Assembly: GCA_003665825.1 (NCBI GenBank)
Contig: QPFY01000005.1
Location: 620,001 to 684,000, forward strand
DNA from: Microbotryum silenes-acaulis
Taxonomy: Eukaryota; Basidiomycota; Microbotryomycetes; Microbotryales; Microbotryaceae
Length of the DNA: 64,000 bases
Direction: 5' to 3'
Positions 22,120 to 33,916 of the stretch are shown piece after piece (positions within the stretch are counted from its first letter, which is position 1; each line of letters opens with the position of its first letter). Under the pieces are notes generated by a model, which was given only the letters and a program-made list of their open reading frames with translations, searched no databases and was not told the origin of the DNA. Both the position numbers and the translations under genes were made by a program.

Positions 22120-22790
22120 ATGGTTAGTGACCGATCGCTTGGACTGTCCCAGCTGCAACTGAGCTAACACTCTCCCGCTCGTCATGGCCGACCGCATCGC
22201 AGCCTGTCCCCTTCGAAGCCTTGATCCCCTTTGGTCCGTCTGTTCATGCCAGGCAGCCATTCTAGCACGATGCACGATCTATGGGCTCATCGTTTTCATC
22301 CACCTTGATTTCCCACAGGCCTGTTGACGGTCATGTTCGCCGCGACGGGCACGCTCTTCTCCGCCGCTCGTCGAATGACCAACGATGGCAAGGTACGACC
22401 GATCAACTTCACACGGTGCATTACATAACGCTCTATACTGATTACCGTAATTCTCTCGCACATAGCCCGCTCGGCACACCTTGGATACGTGGGAGGTCAA
22501 CATGATGGAGCGCGATCGACGATTGACCGGCAGTCTGCGAGGACAGTCTGTACGTTCAATTACACGCATACCACTCATTCAGAAATGCTAACACGGACTA
22601 ACGAAATACCTTCTCTCACCTGCTCGGTCCGCCCATTCCCTCCCGGCGAAAATCCACCACCACTCGACCACTTGGAATCACCTCCTATCCATATCCCGAC
22701 GCGCACACACAGACCGAACCCAAAGCCCCGAAAGCGTTCGCCACAAACTCCATCTGGGAGACGGAGAAAATCAACAGCCCTTTCTTTTAG
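22120..22790 (+). CDS. NDUFA1: NADH:ubiquinone oxidoreductase subunit NDUFA1 (MWFE homologue)
   Basis: Accessory membrane subunit of mitochondrial complex I. Exons: 22120-22122, 22203-22233, 22319-22392, 22466-22549, 22713-22790, giving 89 residues. The spliced protein starts MPVPFEALIPFG and contains one membrane helix (LLTVMFAATGTLFSAA). It carries the family block MMERDRRLTGSLRGQS (human MWFE has MERDRRISG) and ends EKINSPFF. The first coding exon is just the ATG, followed directly by a GTTAGT donor. The longest exon is 84 nt, so ORF scanning does not show the gene. All five junctions keep frame. Having this gene implies the organism uses classical complex I. Confidence 0.88.
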
Positions 22791-23140
22791 ATCGAACGTC
22801 GTCGTGATGGGTAGGAGACGAGCAGGATTTAGACGCAGTAGGGTCGAGCATGGCCGGAAGCCTGGCAATGAGGGTTGGATTTTCTTTTTTGTAATGTCGA
22901 AGCATGAGTTCTAGTTTTTTTCTTCTTGGCTGGTTGGTGAGGTAGAGATGTTCTAGAGAAGGTCGCTCGCTGGTGTGCATTAGAGACCGCCGACAAGTCG
23001 ACGCTCTTCGGCGCGAAGTGACGCGGCTGCTCCCATGGCATAGGAAGGAGCGCGACTAGATATACATGACATGCATGGACGAAGAGAAAAATGGAAGAGA
23101 AAAAAAATAGACTACAAATCCATGATAAAACCCCTTATCC
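22791..23140. other. Convergent 3' flanks of NDUFA1 and NUG1
   Basis: Tail-to-tail intergenic region of about 350 bases, presumably both 3' untranslated regions and terminators. No other feature seen. Confidence 0.5.
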
Positions 23141-25775
23141 TCACAACTCTTCCTCGTCATCCTCCTCAGTCTGAAGAATCTCGCCATCCTTCTTCCCAAA
23201 GAACTCTTCAAACGAATACGCCTCCCCAACCACGCCCCCAGCCACAACTCTACTCTTCTTCGGCTTATTCCCAACCATATCCGCCTCTTCGCCAAACTGA
23301 CTCTCAAACTCGCTCGCCTCCTTGTTGACCTTGTTAAGCTTCTTCTTGTCCTTCTTGGCCTTCTTTGCATTGGCCTTGTTCAACCCGATCCCTTGCGTCT
23401 CCTCAACGATCGATTTGGTGTTGACCGTGTTGGCCGAAGGTTGGAACGTGACCGATTTATTCTTCTGCTTGTTCGATGCCGCAGGAGCGACGGAGACGAT
23501 CGTCGGCATCGAACGTGCCTGCTTCTTGTTCGTAGGCTTGGTCGGCTCAACGTCCATCGAGACATCCCCTTCCTCATCAACTTGCTCCACCTCATCATCC
23601 ACCTCATCATCCAACAAATCATCCACATCGATCCCACCCTCATCCTCATCCTCACTCATCTCCCCCATCACCCACCCAACATTCGAGTCCTCCGTCTCCA
23701 CCTCCATACCCTCCATCTTCACCGCCTTCCCAACAACCGCCGATCCAGCAGCGCCTTGTTCACCAAAAGCGACGGCATCCGCTTCACCGAACAACGCGGC
23801 CAGATCGAACGCGGGCGCGAACTCAGTCAATAGAGTCGATTGGTTCACATCCGTGTCCGTCACCGTTCCCATCGACTCCGTTGCAGCCGCAACGGGGGTG
23901 ACGCCGACCGTCGTCGATGAAGTCGGCACGCTAGGAGGGGAGGTGTAGTAAGGAATCCGCCCTGCGACCCAATCACGAAGGATCGATCGTGCGGTCCCTT
24001 CGATATCAGGTACACCGCCTTTGCGCAGTCGCCCTTTGGCGCGAGCGACTTCGAGTAAGAAGCCGTTGGTGCCGATGAAGGCGGGGATGTTGTAGAGCAT
24101 TTGGAGGTGTTCCTTCTTGCAGCGCTGTAAGATCAATTCGACTGGGGAAAGAGAAAGTCCGAGGGTCAGAACCCAGATGCTACAGAAGCGGAGCGTTTGA
24201 ACAAGGTATGAACTCACTGGGTGCTTTGGGATCTCGCACATCCTCCGCCTTGACCATACCCCTCAACGAACCCTCGACCTCACCCCTCGCCTCCACAACC
24301 ACACCAGGGCAATCCAGCACTCTGATCCCCTTCTCCAAAACAACCTCCTGCACCTCCTTGGTCCACCCAGGCGTAGGCGCGACGGAACACGCCTTACTCC
24401 TCTTGAGCGTATTGATCAAACTACTCTTGCCGACGTTCGGATGGCCAATCAATCCGATCGTCAATGAATGCTTCACTTTCTGTTCGGTCGAAGTGGAAGG
24501 TGTAGGATTGATGCGGAATCCTTTGATCAATTCCATCAAGGGTTTGGTCGAGGATCCCGAGGCGTTCGTGGGTGTGTGGGCGGAGGATGCGGAGAGGTGT
24601 TGGCGTTGTTGCTGCGTAGAGGATTTGAAGGGAATTGTGGGAGCTTGGGTGCGCAGGTACGCGAGCCAGGCTTGCACGACGGGAGGGGGAACAAGATCTG
24701 GGTGTGACATCTCCGGAATCAGTGGTCATGCCGTAGATCAGGACCTGGACGACAGCCACTCACCAATCTTGTTAAGCACCAACACAAGCTTCTTCCTCCC
24801 CCCATCCAAACCCTTCAACTCCCTCTCCACAGCCCTACACCTCGTCCCGACCGGATCCCTCGCATCCAGAACCTCAATCAACACATCACTCGCCTCCAAC
24901 ACCTTCCTCAAACTCTTGGCGTGCAACTTGAGACTCGCGTCGTTGACTTGAGCTTCGCCCTTCTCTTCATCGGAGAAGGCGGATTCGTCTTCGAGTCGTT
25001 GGGAGTCGGCGGCGAGGGCCGCGGCGAGAGCGGCTGTTGAGGCTAAGGTGGCGGATGTACCGTTTCGAGAGGCTTCTCGTCGCGCTTGTTTCTCGGCTTC
25101 GGCCTGACAGGTGGGAAGAGGGAGGGTAGAGCAGGACAGGGGGTCGAGGGAGGAGTGGAACGAGGATTCGCCGTGCGAGAGAGGAGGGAATAGGTCAGTC
25201 TTCTTCCTCTTTCAAAACAAAAAGATAGGCAAGTATGCATACCTGGGCTTTCTCTGCAGCTGCTTCGGCGAGTAACTGGTCCTTGTAAGGAAACGAATTG
25301 GGAATACCGAGTTCCTTGGGTTTGTCTGAGGTGGGGCGAGAGATGTAAGTGAGTCAGTGTGCGTGGTCTCGATATGCCGAACGTGAGTGTTTCAATGTCG
25401 ATAAATCTATCCCGAAGTATCCTGCAGTGGCTCATCACACTTCCGACCCCATCTGGCTCCATGATTGCGAAGTCGGGCCGTTCGGGATCGGCTTGATCCC
25501 CAAGTCGTAGTCTTCACAAACAGCTATGACCCGTCCCAACTTACTCGATTTCCACGTGACGTCCTTCTTGGCCGTCTTCTTGGCTTTGCGGTGCGACTCG
25601 GACACCTTCTTGGCCACCTTGGACCTCATGTGGGTCGTCGTTCGCTTGCTCGACTCTGTTGCGAAGGGGCGACGATCGGGGTCAGTGAGTGAGAGTTCAT
25701 ACAACCGGGGAAGGGGGAGAGGATCATGAGGTGTCTAAGTATTTTGAGTCGCTTACTCTTTCTGATTTTGACCAT
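23141..25775 (-). CDS. NUG1: Nucleolar circularly permuted GTPase (NUG1/GNL3 nucleostemin family)
   Basis: Ribosome-biogenesis GTPase of the YlqF/YawG group acting on pre-60S particles. Exons (minus): 25775-25757, 25655-25545, 25325-25243, 25103-24764, 24697-24218, 24141-23141, giving 677 residues. The N-terminus MVKIRK plus a Lys/Arg-rich coiled segment (about 7-43) is the Grn1-type domain. IPNSFPYKDQLLAEA follows, the family's conserved linker. GTPase motifs come in permuted order: DARDP near 150, then G4 NKID near 184, then G1 GHPNVGKSS near 270, then G3 DCPG near 310. The C-terminal third is acidic and disordered with Lys-rich patches. NUG1 versus GRN1 cannot be settled without an alignment; family confidence is high. 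Confidence 0.9.
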
Positions 25776-26917
25776 ACTTGAAACTGGGGGTTGAAGATCG
25801 AGGGTTGTGGGTGTGGGAGAGGGAAGCTCACTCGAGACAGCGCCTGCGGGGGTCGGCTGCGAAGGTCACTTGAAACAGCTTGAGACCGGTGTGCCGCTCG
25901 GACCTCGTCGATTGGTTTGACCGTCAGCTCAATTCCGAGCGATGGGCTGTTCATCGGCCCTGGATGGTTGAGGCGATGTCGATAACAATCATCTGCGCAA
26001 TAGGCCCTGCTGAACTTCAAAAGGTGTCGTTGTCTCCTTCGTTTCTGCTATAGGTTGGGGCAAGCCCACTTCGAATCCGATTCGGGAATACATTTGGCGA
26101 AAATCCGGCGTCGGGTACTAGTTCCGGTACACGGCGGGAAGCACGGAATAAATTTGGCACTTCTCATCTAGAACCCAGTAGACTACCGAAGCGAGACATC
26201 GTGGCAGATCTCGCTCGTGCTTTCGATCGTCACCCAGAAGCCCCTGAAGCGAACCGCGTAGTACCGGGTCCGATCGATCTTTCGCTTGCGGGCAGCTTGG
26301 TTCGGACAGAAGTGATGCGTCTCTCACTGCAGCTAGAGCTCTGAATCATAGCTGAGAGAACCTCGATGTGACCTCTGCCTTCACCTCGACGTTCGACTCC
26401 TCGTTCCGCGGATATCTTCGCCGGAGTGATCGGTCGTCGACTCGGCGAAATCGAAGATTTGCTCAAACTTGAGCGCTCAATTCTACCAGTTTCGAAAAAC
26501 GCTTAGCTATGATGACAGCAGCTCGCTTCGAGTCGGAAAATCGCTGTTTCGCTTCAGGAGTGCAAGCACGGTGCGAGCGTGCCACTTACGGACTGGCTCC
26601 TCAAGCGACGTGGGCGCAGCGACGATCCGAGTACGATCGGAGCGAAGCGCGAGCTTGAGCAAACACCACACTGCTGCTCCGCTCGCTTTCGCCGCCCTGG
26701 CTGTCCTTCTGAGCACTCTGGACCACACCTTTACATTCCAAGCAAGTCTTCTCTACTTCGACCCCTGCTCGTCTCGACTTGTAGGTCCTAGGCAGTACAT
26801 CGGTCGTTCCCCGGAGCTCAAGGTCGGCTTTCGCACGTTCGCATCCGTCGGCCGGTTGAAGCGCTCATCCACACCCGACCCCCCCCGAGTCCGCGGCTCT
26901 GAGCTGGTCCGCCCACG
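25776..26917. other. Divergent NUG1/HSF promoter region
   Basis: About 1.1 kb between two divergent start codons. Scattered TTC and GAA units occur near 26490-26560, but I did not find a clean run of three alternating nGAAn units, so I do not call a heat-shock element. No gene is supported; open frames here look like chance. Confidence 0.5.
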
Positions 26918-29648
26918 ATGGAAGTCGCGCTCAAGACCAACAACAATGCCGTCAAGGTGCGATTTCTGTTCTTGCTCGGATAGACTGCTTGTACTGATGA
27001 CACAGGCCTTGCTTGCTCCAGGGAGTTAACAAGACGACGGCGAAGAGCGTACCGGCTTTCCTGAACAAGCTCTTTGCGCAAGTCGTGCCTGGATATGTCC
27101 ACACTCCACTCGGCCGAAGCCCTTGGCTGAACCTCCGACCACTCTCTACTTTACAGTATGGTCAATGACCCCGATACGGATGACTACATTTCTTGGTCCA
27201 AAGATGGCGACTCGTTCCTCAGTGCGTATCTCGAGCCGGCCGTCGTGACGACCGATATGCTGACCTCCGGTCTCTCGCAGTCCCTTCCGCGGATCGGTTT
27301 GCCAAAGAGGTGCTGCCCCGCTTCTTTAAGCATTCAAACTTTGGTTCCTTCGTTCGTCAATGCAACATGTACGGGTTCCATAAGGCAAGTCTATCATCGT
27401 CTCTGGTGTTCACTCGTAGCAGTTCGAGCTCGATTCCGCCGGGAAGAGGAGTCGGGGGCAATGTCCCCTGACGGCGAAACGAGCAGTCACTAACCGCTTG
27501 GGGTGTACACGTAGGTTCCAAGTCTGCAACAAGGTGCATTGAAAGGCGATGACGAAGGACAAGAACTCCGTGAGTCGCGGTAGGACACACCGATGAGATT
27601 CATCAACGCTGACCCCCTCCATTTCTCGTCAGTCGAATTCTCCAACCCCAACTTTCTTCAAGCCCAACCGGACCTACTGTGCTTCATCCGACGACAAAAA
27701 TCCCGCAATGAAACCGGTGCCGAAGCCGGGGCTCTTGACCTACCGACCCTTTTGACCGACCTGGCCTCGATCCGGAAACACCAAACCGCCATTTCGGCCG
27801 ACCTGAAGGATCTGCAGCAATCTAACCACGCGCTCTGGCAAGAGGCGATTCAATCACGAGAACGGCATGCGCGACAGCAAGAAACACTGAACAAGATTCT
27901 GCGTTTCTTGGCCACCGTTTTCGGCGGGCAAGTCGCCGGAGCGGAACAGGAGGAATCACCGCCGGGCGGCTCGGGCGTCGTGCTGGAGGAGGAAACGGGT
28001 CAGGAGGGCGAGGGGAGTACGAACGGTGCGTCGGGGGGCAAAGGCAAAGGCAAAGGACCGGCTAAGGCTCGTGCGGTCGTCCCCAAGATGAGGAGTCAGC
28101 TGCTGCTGGAGGACGTCGTGGGGCGGCAAGACGATCGAGCGAAACGTTTGCGAACGCTCAGTGCAAGAATACGTGACGAGGCCGATGATGAAGATGACTA
28201 TGGTGAGGACGCAGAGATTGAAGAAATTCCATCGTCGAGGGCGAGTGATGAACTCCCGACGATCTCGAGTGGTGAGTCGAAATGGGTGGGCGATGAATCC
28301 GAGTGTGTGCGGCCATTGACCTGATATCGTTCCCTGCCATCTCAGCACCTCGCATGCCACCAACCGCATCGACATCACGTGCGCCTACATCGAGTCAGGC
28401 GCTCGTTTATCCTGGTAACTCACCGGATGCGTACCGCTTCACGACCATCCCCACACCCGACTCGAACGGTCTAAACGTGACCTCTGCAACAGGCGACTCC
28501 CCTGCTCCCGACTACCACCTGTCGCAGGACGCAATCGACAACATGTTTGGGGGTGGTGGATCGACCTCTTCGGCGAACCAAGACGCCCTCGTTTCCTTTC
28601 TACAATCGCGATCGCAGTCGTCGGCGACTCCCACGAGCGGTACAGGGACGCCCAACACGCTTTTTCCCGGTGCGATCGACATGCCGAGCTTCCCTCGCAC
28701 ACCAGGAGGCAACAACATCGACTTTAGTCGCGCGCTCATGCCTTCTTCGCCAGCGGTCACAGCACCCACCTCGAACCCTCTAGACGCCTTGACCTCCGAA
28801 ACAGGCGCCCTATTCTCCCACAGCGACTTTTCCCCCGATTACCGCTCCGCAATACGCGATTCAACCCAGGCGATCCAAGACGTGACGAACGAGAAGGCCG
28901 ATATCGACGCGAGAACCTCGGCGCTCGAAGCTGCGATCGCTCGATTGATGCAGAACTTGCCGGAGGAGACAAGGGATCAACTTAGTCAGCAGACGGGACA
29001 GGGCTTGGACGAGTTGAGCACGAGTGGACCTGGGGCATGGTCGAGTGGAGCGAATGGGGATTTGGACCTGGACAAGTTCTTGGCCCAGTATGGTGAGTTC
29101 GGGGAGGTATTACTTGAGTATTGGGGTTACGATTGAGCTGGCGATCGTATTTTTCGGCACAATGTGTAGATACGAACCCGACGAGTGGTCAGACGCCGAT
29201 CGACTACTCGATGTACTTTGACCCCGAGGGTTCGGCCGGCTCGCCCGGCTTGGGCGGACTTGGCAACTTGCGGTCGAGCGGGCCCCAGTTTCAGACCGTT
29301 TTGCCTTCGTACGACGACGAAGATGATGATGAGGAGGATGAGGACGAGGAAGAAGAGGAGGAGATCAAGGACAACGCCGCGAACGCCGCTAGTGCGAGCA
29401 ACGGGATCGTGGAGGTGAACGCCGATGACAAACCTGGGACCCGTGAGACGACGCCAAAACCACGAGCGGAATCCAAAGCTCCTTCCACGCCCAAAGCTGT
29501 ATCCCCAAAAAAGGCTACAATTACCGCCAAGGCGATGAAGACTACCGGCGCCAATGCAGCGATCAAGAAGCGCAAGAGCGAGGTGGTGGATGAAGTCGAG
29601 GTCGCGACCCCGGGTGGTTCGCGCAAGTCGGCGAGGTCGCGTCGTTGA
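26918..29648 (+). CDS. HSF1: Heat shock transcription factor
   Basis: Nuclear trimeric activator of stress genes. Exons: 26918-26956, 27022-27077, 27157-27221, 27281-27384, 27515-27569, 27633-28271, 28346-29092, 29170-29648, giving 727 residues. The DNA-binding domain spans about residues 15-125: [35 protein letters not shown] (recognition helix and turn), [20 protein letters not shown] leucine/hydrophobic heptad region ([21 protein letters not shown]...LRFLATVFG) is the trimerisation domain. The C-terminal half is Ser/Thr/Pro-rich with an acidic run ([17 protein letters not shown]) and a Lys-rich end. Two introns (27078-27156 and 27385-27514) start with GCAAGT, not GT. Frame and conserved residues force both. 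Short insertions within the DNA-binding domain distinguish it from Skn7, which also lacks the receiver domain here. Confidence 0.92.
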
Positions 29649-30208
29649 TTGAAGGGACAGGACGCCGATCAGAGACAGACACTTTATATATGCTGTGTTT
29701 GCCTGGTCGGCCTGGTTTCGAGGTGAGGGCGATCGGCTGTCAGCTATGAGCAGTAGTGTGGTGGTGGTGGTACCCTAGTTTTTCGGGGCGCAGGTTCGCA
29801 TGTGTTCCCGGTTGTAGTAATTCGTCTTTCTTTTTCTAGTCTTTTTTGAGCTCCTTAACAAGAGCTCGTTTGATTTCACAAGCTAAGAGCTTCACGCGCT
29901 GCACCTTATTTGTCAAGTTCGGGAGATGTCCGAGGGATCGTCCCCGACGGGCTGGTCCGAGAGGGGCTCGCGCCTTACCGACCCGACGTTGGCTGTGCAC
30001 TATTTCGGTCGTTCGGTCCAGTCATGGTCGTCGTGACTGCCATCGCGACGTCCACGGCCTTTGCGACGACGAGCCACCGAATGAATTCGATAGTGACTCC
30101 ATTGCCACTGCGTGATGTTGCCCATGTGAGTGATCAATGTGATGAATGCGTTGACCTGTTAGACGTCGACGAGCGGAGGCGCGGCCGTCCGTCGCCGTCA
30201 ACTCGGGG
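29649..30208. other. HSF 3' flank, no gene recognised
   Basis: About 560 bases after the HSF stop codon. Short open frames only, none supported. A GTGGTGGTGGTGG stretch lies near 29758. Confidence 0.4.
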
Positions 30209-30242
30209 GAGGACCCCCGAAAGCCCAGCCTGAGGCGCGTAG
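30209..30242 (+). repeat. Left 34-bp inverted repeat arm
   Basis: Starts GAGGACCCCCGAAAGCCC and ends GGCGCGTAG. Pairs with the arm at 31464-31497, one mismatch (A versus G at the position after AAGCCC). Confidence 0.85.
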
Positions 30243-31463
30243 GTAAACTCCGCCAAAATCCCGGATTTTGGACCGCATTTGTCCACCAATTTTTGGATTT
30301 TTCGGCCAAAAAAGTCCCCAAAATGTCCAGTCCATCTACGCGCGTCCAAAGATAGCTCTAGAATTGCTTCAGATGCTCTAGAACATCTTCAAAAATCGCG
30401 AAAACGCCGTCCGGACGTTTTTCGCCCGGACCGAATCGCCGGAGCCCGCGCGCGCGTCAGCCGTTTCGGTTCTGCTTCGCCGAGGGCTCCTCACCTGCAC
30501 TTACTGCCTGCCTCTTTGACTATGATTTAACGTGGCCATGGTATACATGTAACGTACCACGAGAGGTAAGATCGATTGCAGTCACTCTGCGAAGCAGTAA
30601 GCTAGCTACAGTGAGATCTACGAACCCCCAGGTTCATTGAGGGGGTAATTGCTCCTCAACGAGCAGTGACGGCATCACCTCCAGAGCTCTAACGATGGGA
30701 CGTTGATCTTCGATGTCGACACGCAGATAACTTCACCAACTCTTGGCTACTGATAACAACCGAACGCATGCGCTCAGCGTGATCTATATGCCGCCAGATT
30801 CGACATCAAAAGGCAGCCGATAGTGATAGACTGGTGGCCTTGCCTACGTGCCGCAAGGATTGCTCCACGATCTTCAACTTGTCCCTCAAAGCATCGAGCG
30901 GCCTAGCAAGGGATTCAAACTCGAGAGGCTCGTCTGTCGACCATGAAAGCTGTATCCGGGTGTCTGGTTTGTCAAAGCTGGAGGCGAAAAGCTCAGACAC
31001 CCTCACGTCCAAGAGGGGTGCCATTCGCTCAAAATCATCGTCAAAGACATCGATATCCGGACCTCTACGTTTCGTCGAAGCAAGCCGTGCCGAGAATGTA
31101 GGATATTGGCGATGATGGCACAGACGACGTCGACGCGACGCGGCGGGGAAGGCAAGAGACGCGCGCACTCAAACGCTTCGTTCAACCAGCCAAGAGGTCA
31201 TAAGTGCAAAATATCCCTCAATTAGAGCCGTTGTTGTGAATTCGGTACAGCCCAGAATGTTTCGCGCGCGTTCCCGCGGCTCTTGAGGGTCGGCAAACTT
31301 TGGCTTTCCAAGCCGAATGTGGCCGAAATGGGTCCCGATTTGTCCACTGAAACCTACGGGCCTAGGACCCCACCCACACCGGCGCACCATGATTTGTCCA
31401 CCCCCGACTACGCGCCTTGGCGATTTTGGCCCATCTGAGGCCACAAATTTGTCCAGTCGGGCG

Positions 31464-31497
31464 CTACGCGCCTCAGGCCGGGCTTTCGGGGGTCCTC
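31464..31497 (-). repeat. Right 34-bp inverted repeat arm
   Basis: On the plus strand it reads CTACGCGCCTCAGG ... GGGGGTCCTC; its reverse complement matches 30209-30242. It ends 124 bases before the start codon of the Myb/SANT gene. Confidence 0.85.
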
Positions 31498-31620
31498 TCG
31501 GGGGCAGCCTCAGTCTGGGCGTTTTCGTGAAGTCAAAACGGACAAACATCTCGAGTGTTGACCCTCCCTTCTCCCTCGCCGCCGTTCGTTCCTCCTCCCC
31601 TTCGACAGTCTTTCGAGTGA

Positions 31621-33916
31621 ATGGATCGAGTAAGTTGCATGCGAGGGATGGGCTGAATCCTGTCCACTTTGTGCTGCATCTGGTGGCACACGTCGTCGGC
31701 GTTGTCGGCGGCGGCGGCGGCGGGCTGGCCTCGTTCTGGTGGGCGACCCGACCGCCCGACTGACCGACCACCGCCTTTCCCGCCCGTTCATTGACCGAAC
31801 TCGTGCTTGCTCTGCAGATCTCTTTAGCCGAGACTGAGGCCCCCGTACCCGAATCACCTCGACCGAACCCCAATGTCGTGGACCAGGCCGAGCTGGATGC
31901 CCTCAAAGTCAAAGTACGTATCCTCCTCCTCCCCTACCCGTCTGGGAGGCTCTCATTGCTCTGTCCCCCTGGCCCGGGTTTCGCACCGCCCGCGCGCGCC
32001 GGCCTTGTTGTCTTGACCCGACTAAAACAGCGCACTGATCTCGGGCTTGCGAACGCTCTCCTCGCCCAACTTGCCCTACTCCACTCTCTGGTCTTGTTGC
32101 AGTTGTCCGACGCCTCGTTTGTTATCGAAAAGCTCAAGCAATCGCATCGACTCGACCTCGATCGCGCCCAGGTCGAGAAGGAGCTCATGCAACGACAAGC
32201 CGAAGAGCTCGCGAATCAATTGTCCCAAGCTCGGGCCTTCTCCGATGTCCACGACCCGACACGACGCAGGAGGGCACCGAGCCTCCCCAACGCCCTCGAC
32301 TGGTCCGTCGATCATGATGCCTTCCGACGCGACGATTTCGTCATCAGCTCGTTCAGGACTCGCGCCGAGGAAGCCGAGTCGAGAGAGAGGGAGCTGCGCG
32401 AGGATGTCAAATATCTCCAGCGAAGGGTACGTTTTCCTCTCTCTGACCAGGAGTGATAGCGCAGTAGCGATGGATCCAACAATTGGCCCACGATGCGGTG
32501 ATACTGACCCGTTTCCATGTCTCCGGTGCGCACACTCAGCTCAACGTTGCGACAGCCCAACTCGAGCGATACGAGACCGAAATGCGCAAGTCACGTGCCT
32601 CGTTCCTCACCACAGCGCCCATCATCGAGCAGCGCGCCGAAATTGTGTTGCCCTCGACCGGCCGGCTACTTACACCCCCGGATGAATCTACACGACGGCA
32701 CAGCGCCAAGGTGAATCGACCAGCGACGTTGGGCGATGCCGAAGCGGAACATTTGTTGCTGGCCGCCAAGACGCTGCGAGCGGGGAGCACGATTCGTCGA
32801 ATACAGAAAGTACCATTAGACAAGGCGATCCGGAGACGGGCCAAGCAAATTCTGCAGATTCCGAGTCAAGGGATCGAAGAAGACTTGACGGCTGCAACCC
32901 AGGCATGTCCTCCTCGGCCGAGGGCGCACGAGCATGAACAAGGCGGTGGTGATGAGCCGGGGCCCTCGGCTCGTCACTCCAAACGGCGCCGAACGTCCGA
33001 TGTGTCGGCATTCGATGCCGAAGAGGAAGGGCCACTGCAGGACTATGACGAGAGTGACCTCGAAGCGACCGATATCGAAGACTATGAACCCCTATTCCCC
33101 GTCGTCGATCCACCTAAACGCGTGCCTTCCGCGCTCGACGTCCTCGCAGAAGCCTCGTCGGCGGCGAGTCAAAGTCAAGGCAGCTCGGAGAATCTTCTTC
33201 CTTCCCAGTTCAACGGTATCTCCTCGTCGGCAGTGGCTCCAACAGAGGTTCTGTCTGCTTTCGCGCCTCCCCCGCCGCCAGGAGGCTACCCCGGCCATCG
33301 ACGCTTCCCTTCTGGCGCCCCAATTCTCGAACCCCCGTCCTCGCCCTCGCAGGCGCCTGCAGCGGTGGTGTTGCCCAAGTTCGAGGTCAGTGCTCAAGAA
33401 CGACCTCGACAACGTCAGCGCTCGTCGAGTTCTATCGGATCAAAGTCGACCTCTGTCGCCGCTGTACCCGTCCTGTACCCTCCCCCAGCCCCGTCCTCGC
33501 CCCGGCCGATCAAAGCCCCTGCATGGGTCAATGGCAAACCGCGCAAACCTCGGGTCTCGATCTCAGGGGTCAAAAAGGAACGTGCCGCATACGTCAAATG
33601 GAACGACCACGAGGACGAATTGTTGATCCGTGCTGTACTCAAGAACGGTCTTCGATGGGAGAACGTCGCTGCGGATGTACCTCAACGATCGTATCATCAG
33701 GTTCGACAGAGATTCTTGAGGGGGTTGAAGAGTGGGTGGACTTTACCACCTGCCTTAGAACATTACGCGGGACAGGTCAAGAAGGTCGTGGAGGAGAATG
33801 AGAAGAAGAAACCCAGGGTCAAGGGAGGGTCCAGAGCTAGGTCGAGGGGTACGAGACTTCATGGTGATGAGGATGAGGACGACTATTCGGACCTCTCGGA
33901 TGCGATGAGTGCCTGA
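31621..33916 (+). CDS. Myb/SANT-domain protein of unknown role
   Basis: Proposed exons: 31621-31629, 31818-31913, 32103-32426, 32540-33916, giving 601 residues. A coiled coil covers about residues 30-150 (VEKELMQRQAEELANQLSQ, EEAESRERELREDVKYL). The middle is disordered with acidic and Pro-rich parts. A single Myb/SANT-like helix set lies near the C-terminus: WNDHEDELLIRAVLKNGLRW, VAADVPQRSYHQVRQRFLRG, with spaced Trp residues and a GLKSGW ending. The tail is basic (RARSRGTR), then acidic. I infer a nuclear DNA- or chromatin-binding role from the domain alone; I do not recognise an orthologue. The first exon (MDR) is only 9 nt and less certain; an alternative start could lie in the second exon's upstream sequence. 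The inverted-repeat element lies directly upstream. Confidence 0.7.

Larger units (their letters stand above)
30209..31497. mobile_element. Candidate non-autonomous DNA transposon with terminal inverted repeats
   Basis: A 34-base sequence at 30209-30242 recurs inverted at 31464-31497 with one mismatch; it holds GACCCCCGAAAGCCC and TGAGGCGCGTAG. The right arm is preceded inward by related units of TTTGTCCA, a spacer of roughly 10 bases, and CTACGCGCC or CTACGGGCC (near 31345, 31392, 31446). Similar TGTCCA units follow the left arm (near 30275 and 30330), resembling subterminal repeats. No transposase is recognised in the 1.2 kb interior, so it would be non-autonomous. I did not find a convincing target-site duplication. 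It could also be part of a larger repeat. Confidence 0.6.

Noticed and set aside
25900..26917. Heat-shock elements in the HSF promoter (autoregulation)
   Set aside because: Only scattered TTC/GAA units; no run of three properly spaced alternating units that I could defend.
30806..31168. 120-codon frame inside the inverted-repeat element, considered as a transposase remnant
   Set aside because: No DDE/DDD pattern, zinc-binding or other transposase feature was visible.
31169..31912. 247-codon open frame on the minus strand across the inverted-repeat arm and Myb/SANT first exons
   Set aside because: It overlaps the opposite-strand exons of a better-supported gene and reads through repeat sequence.
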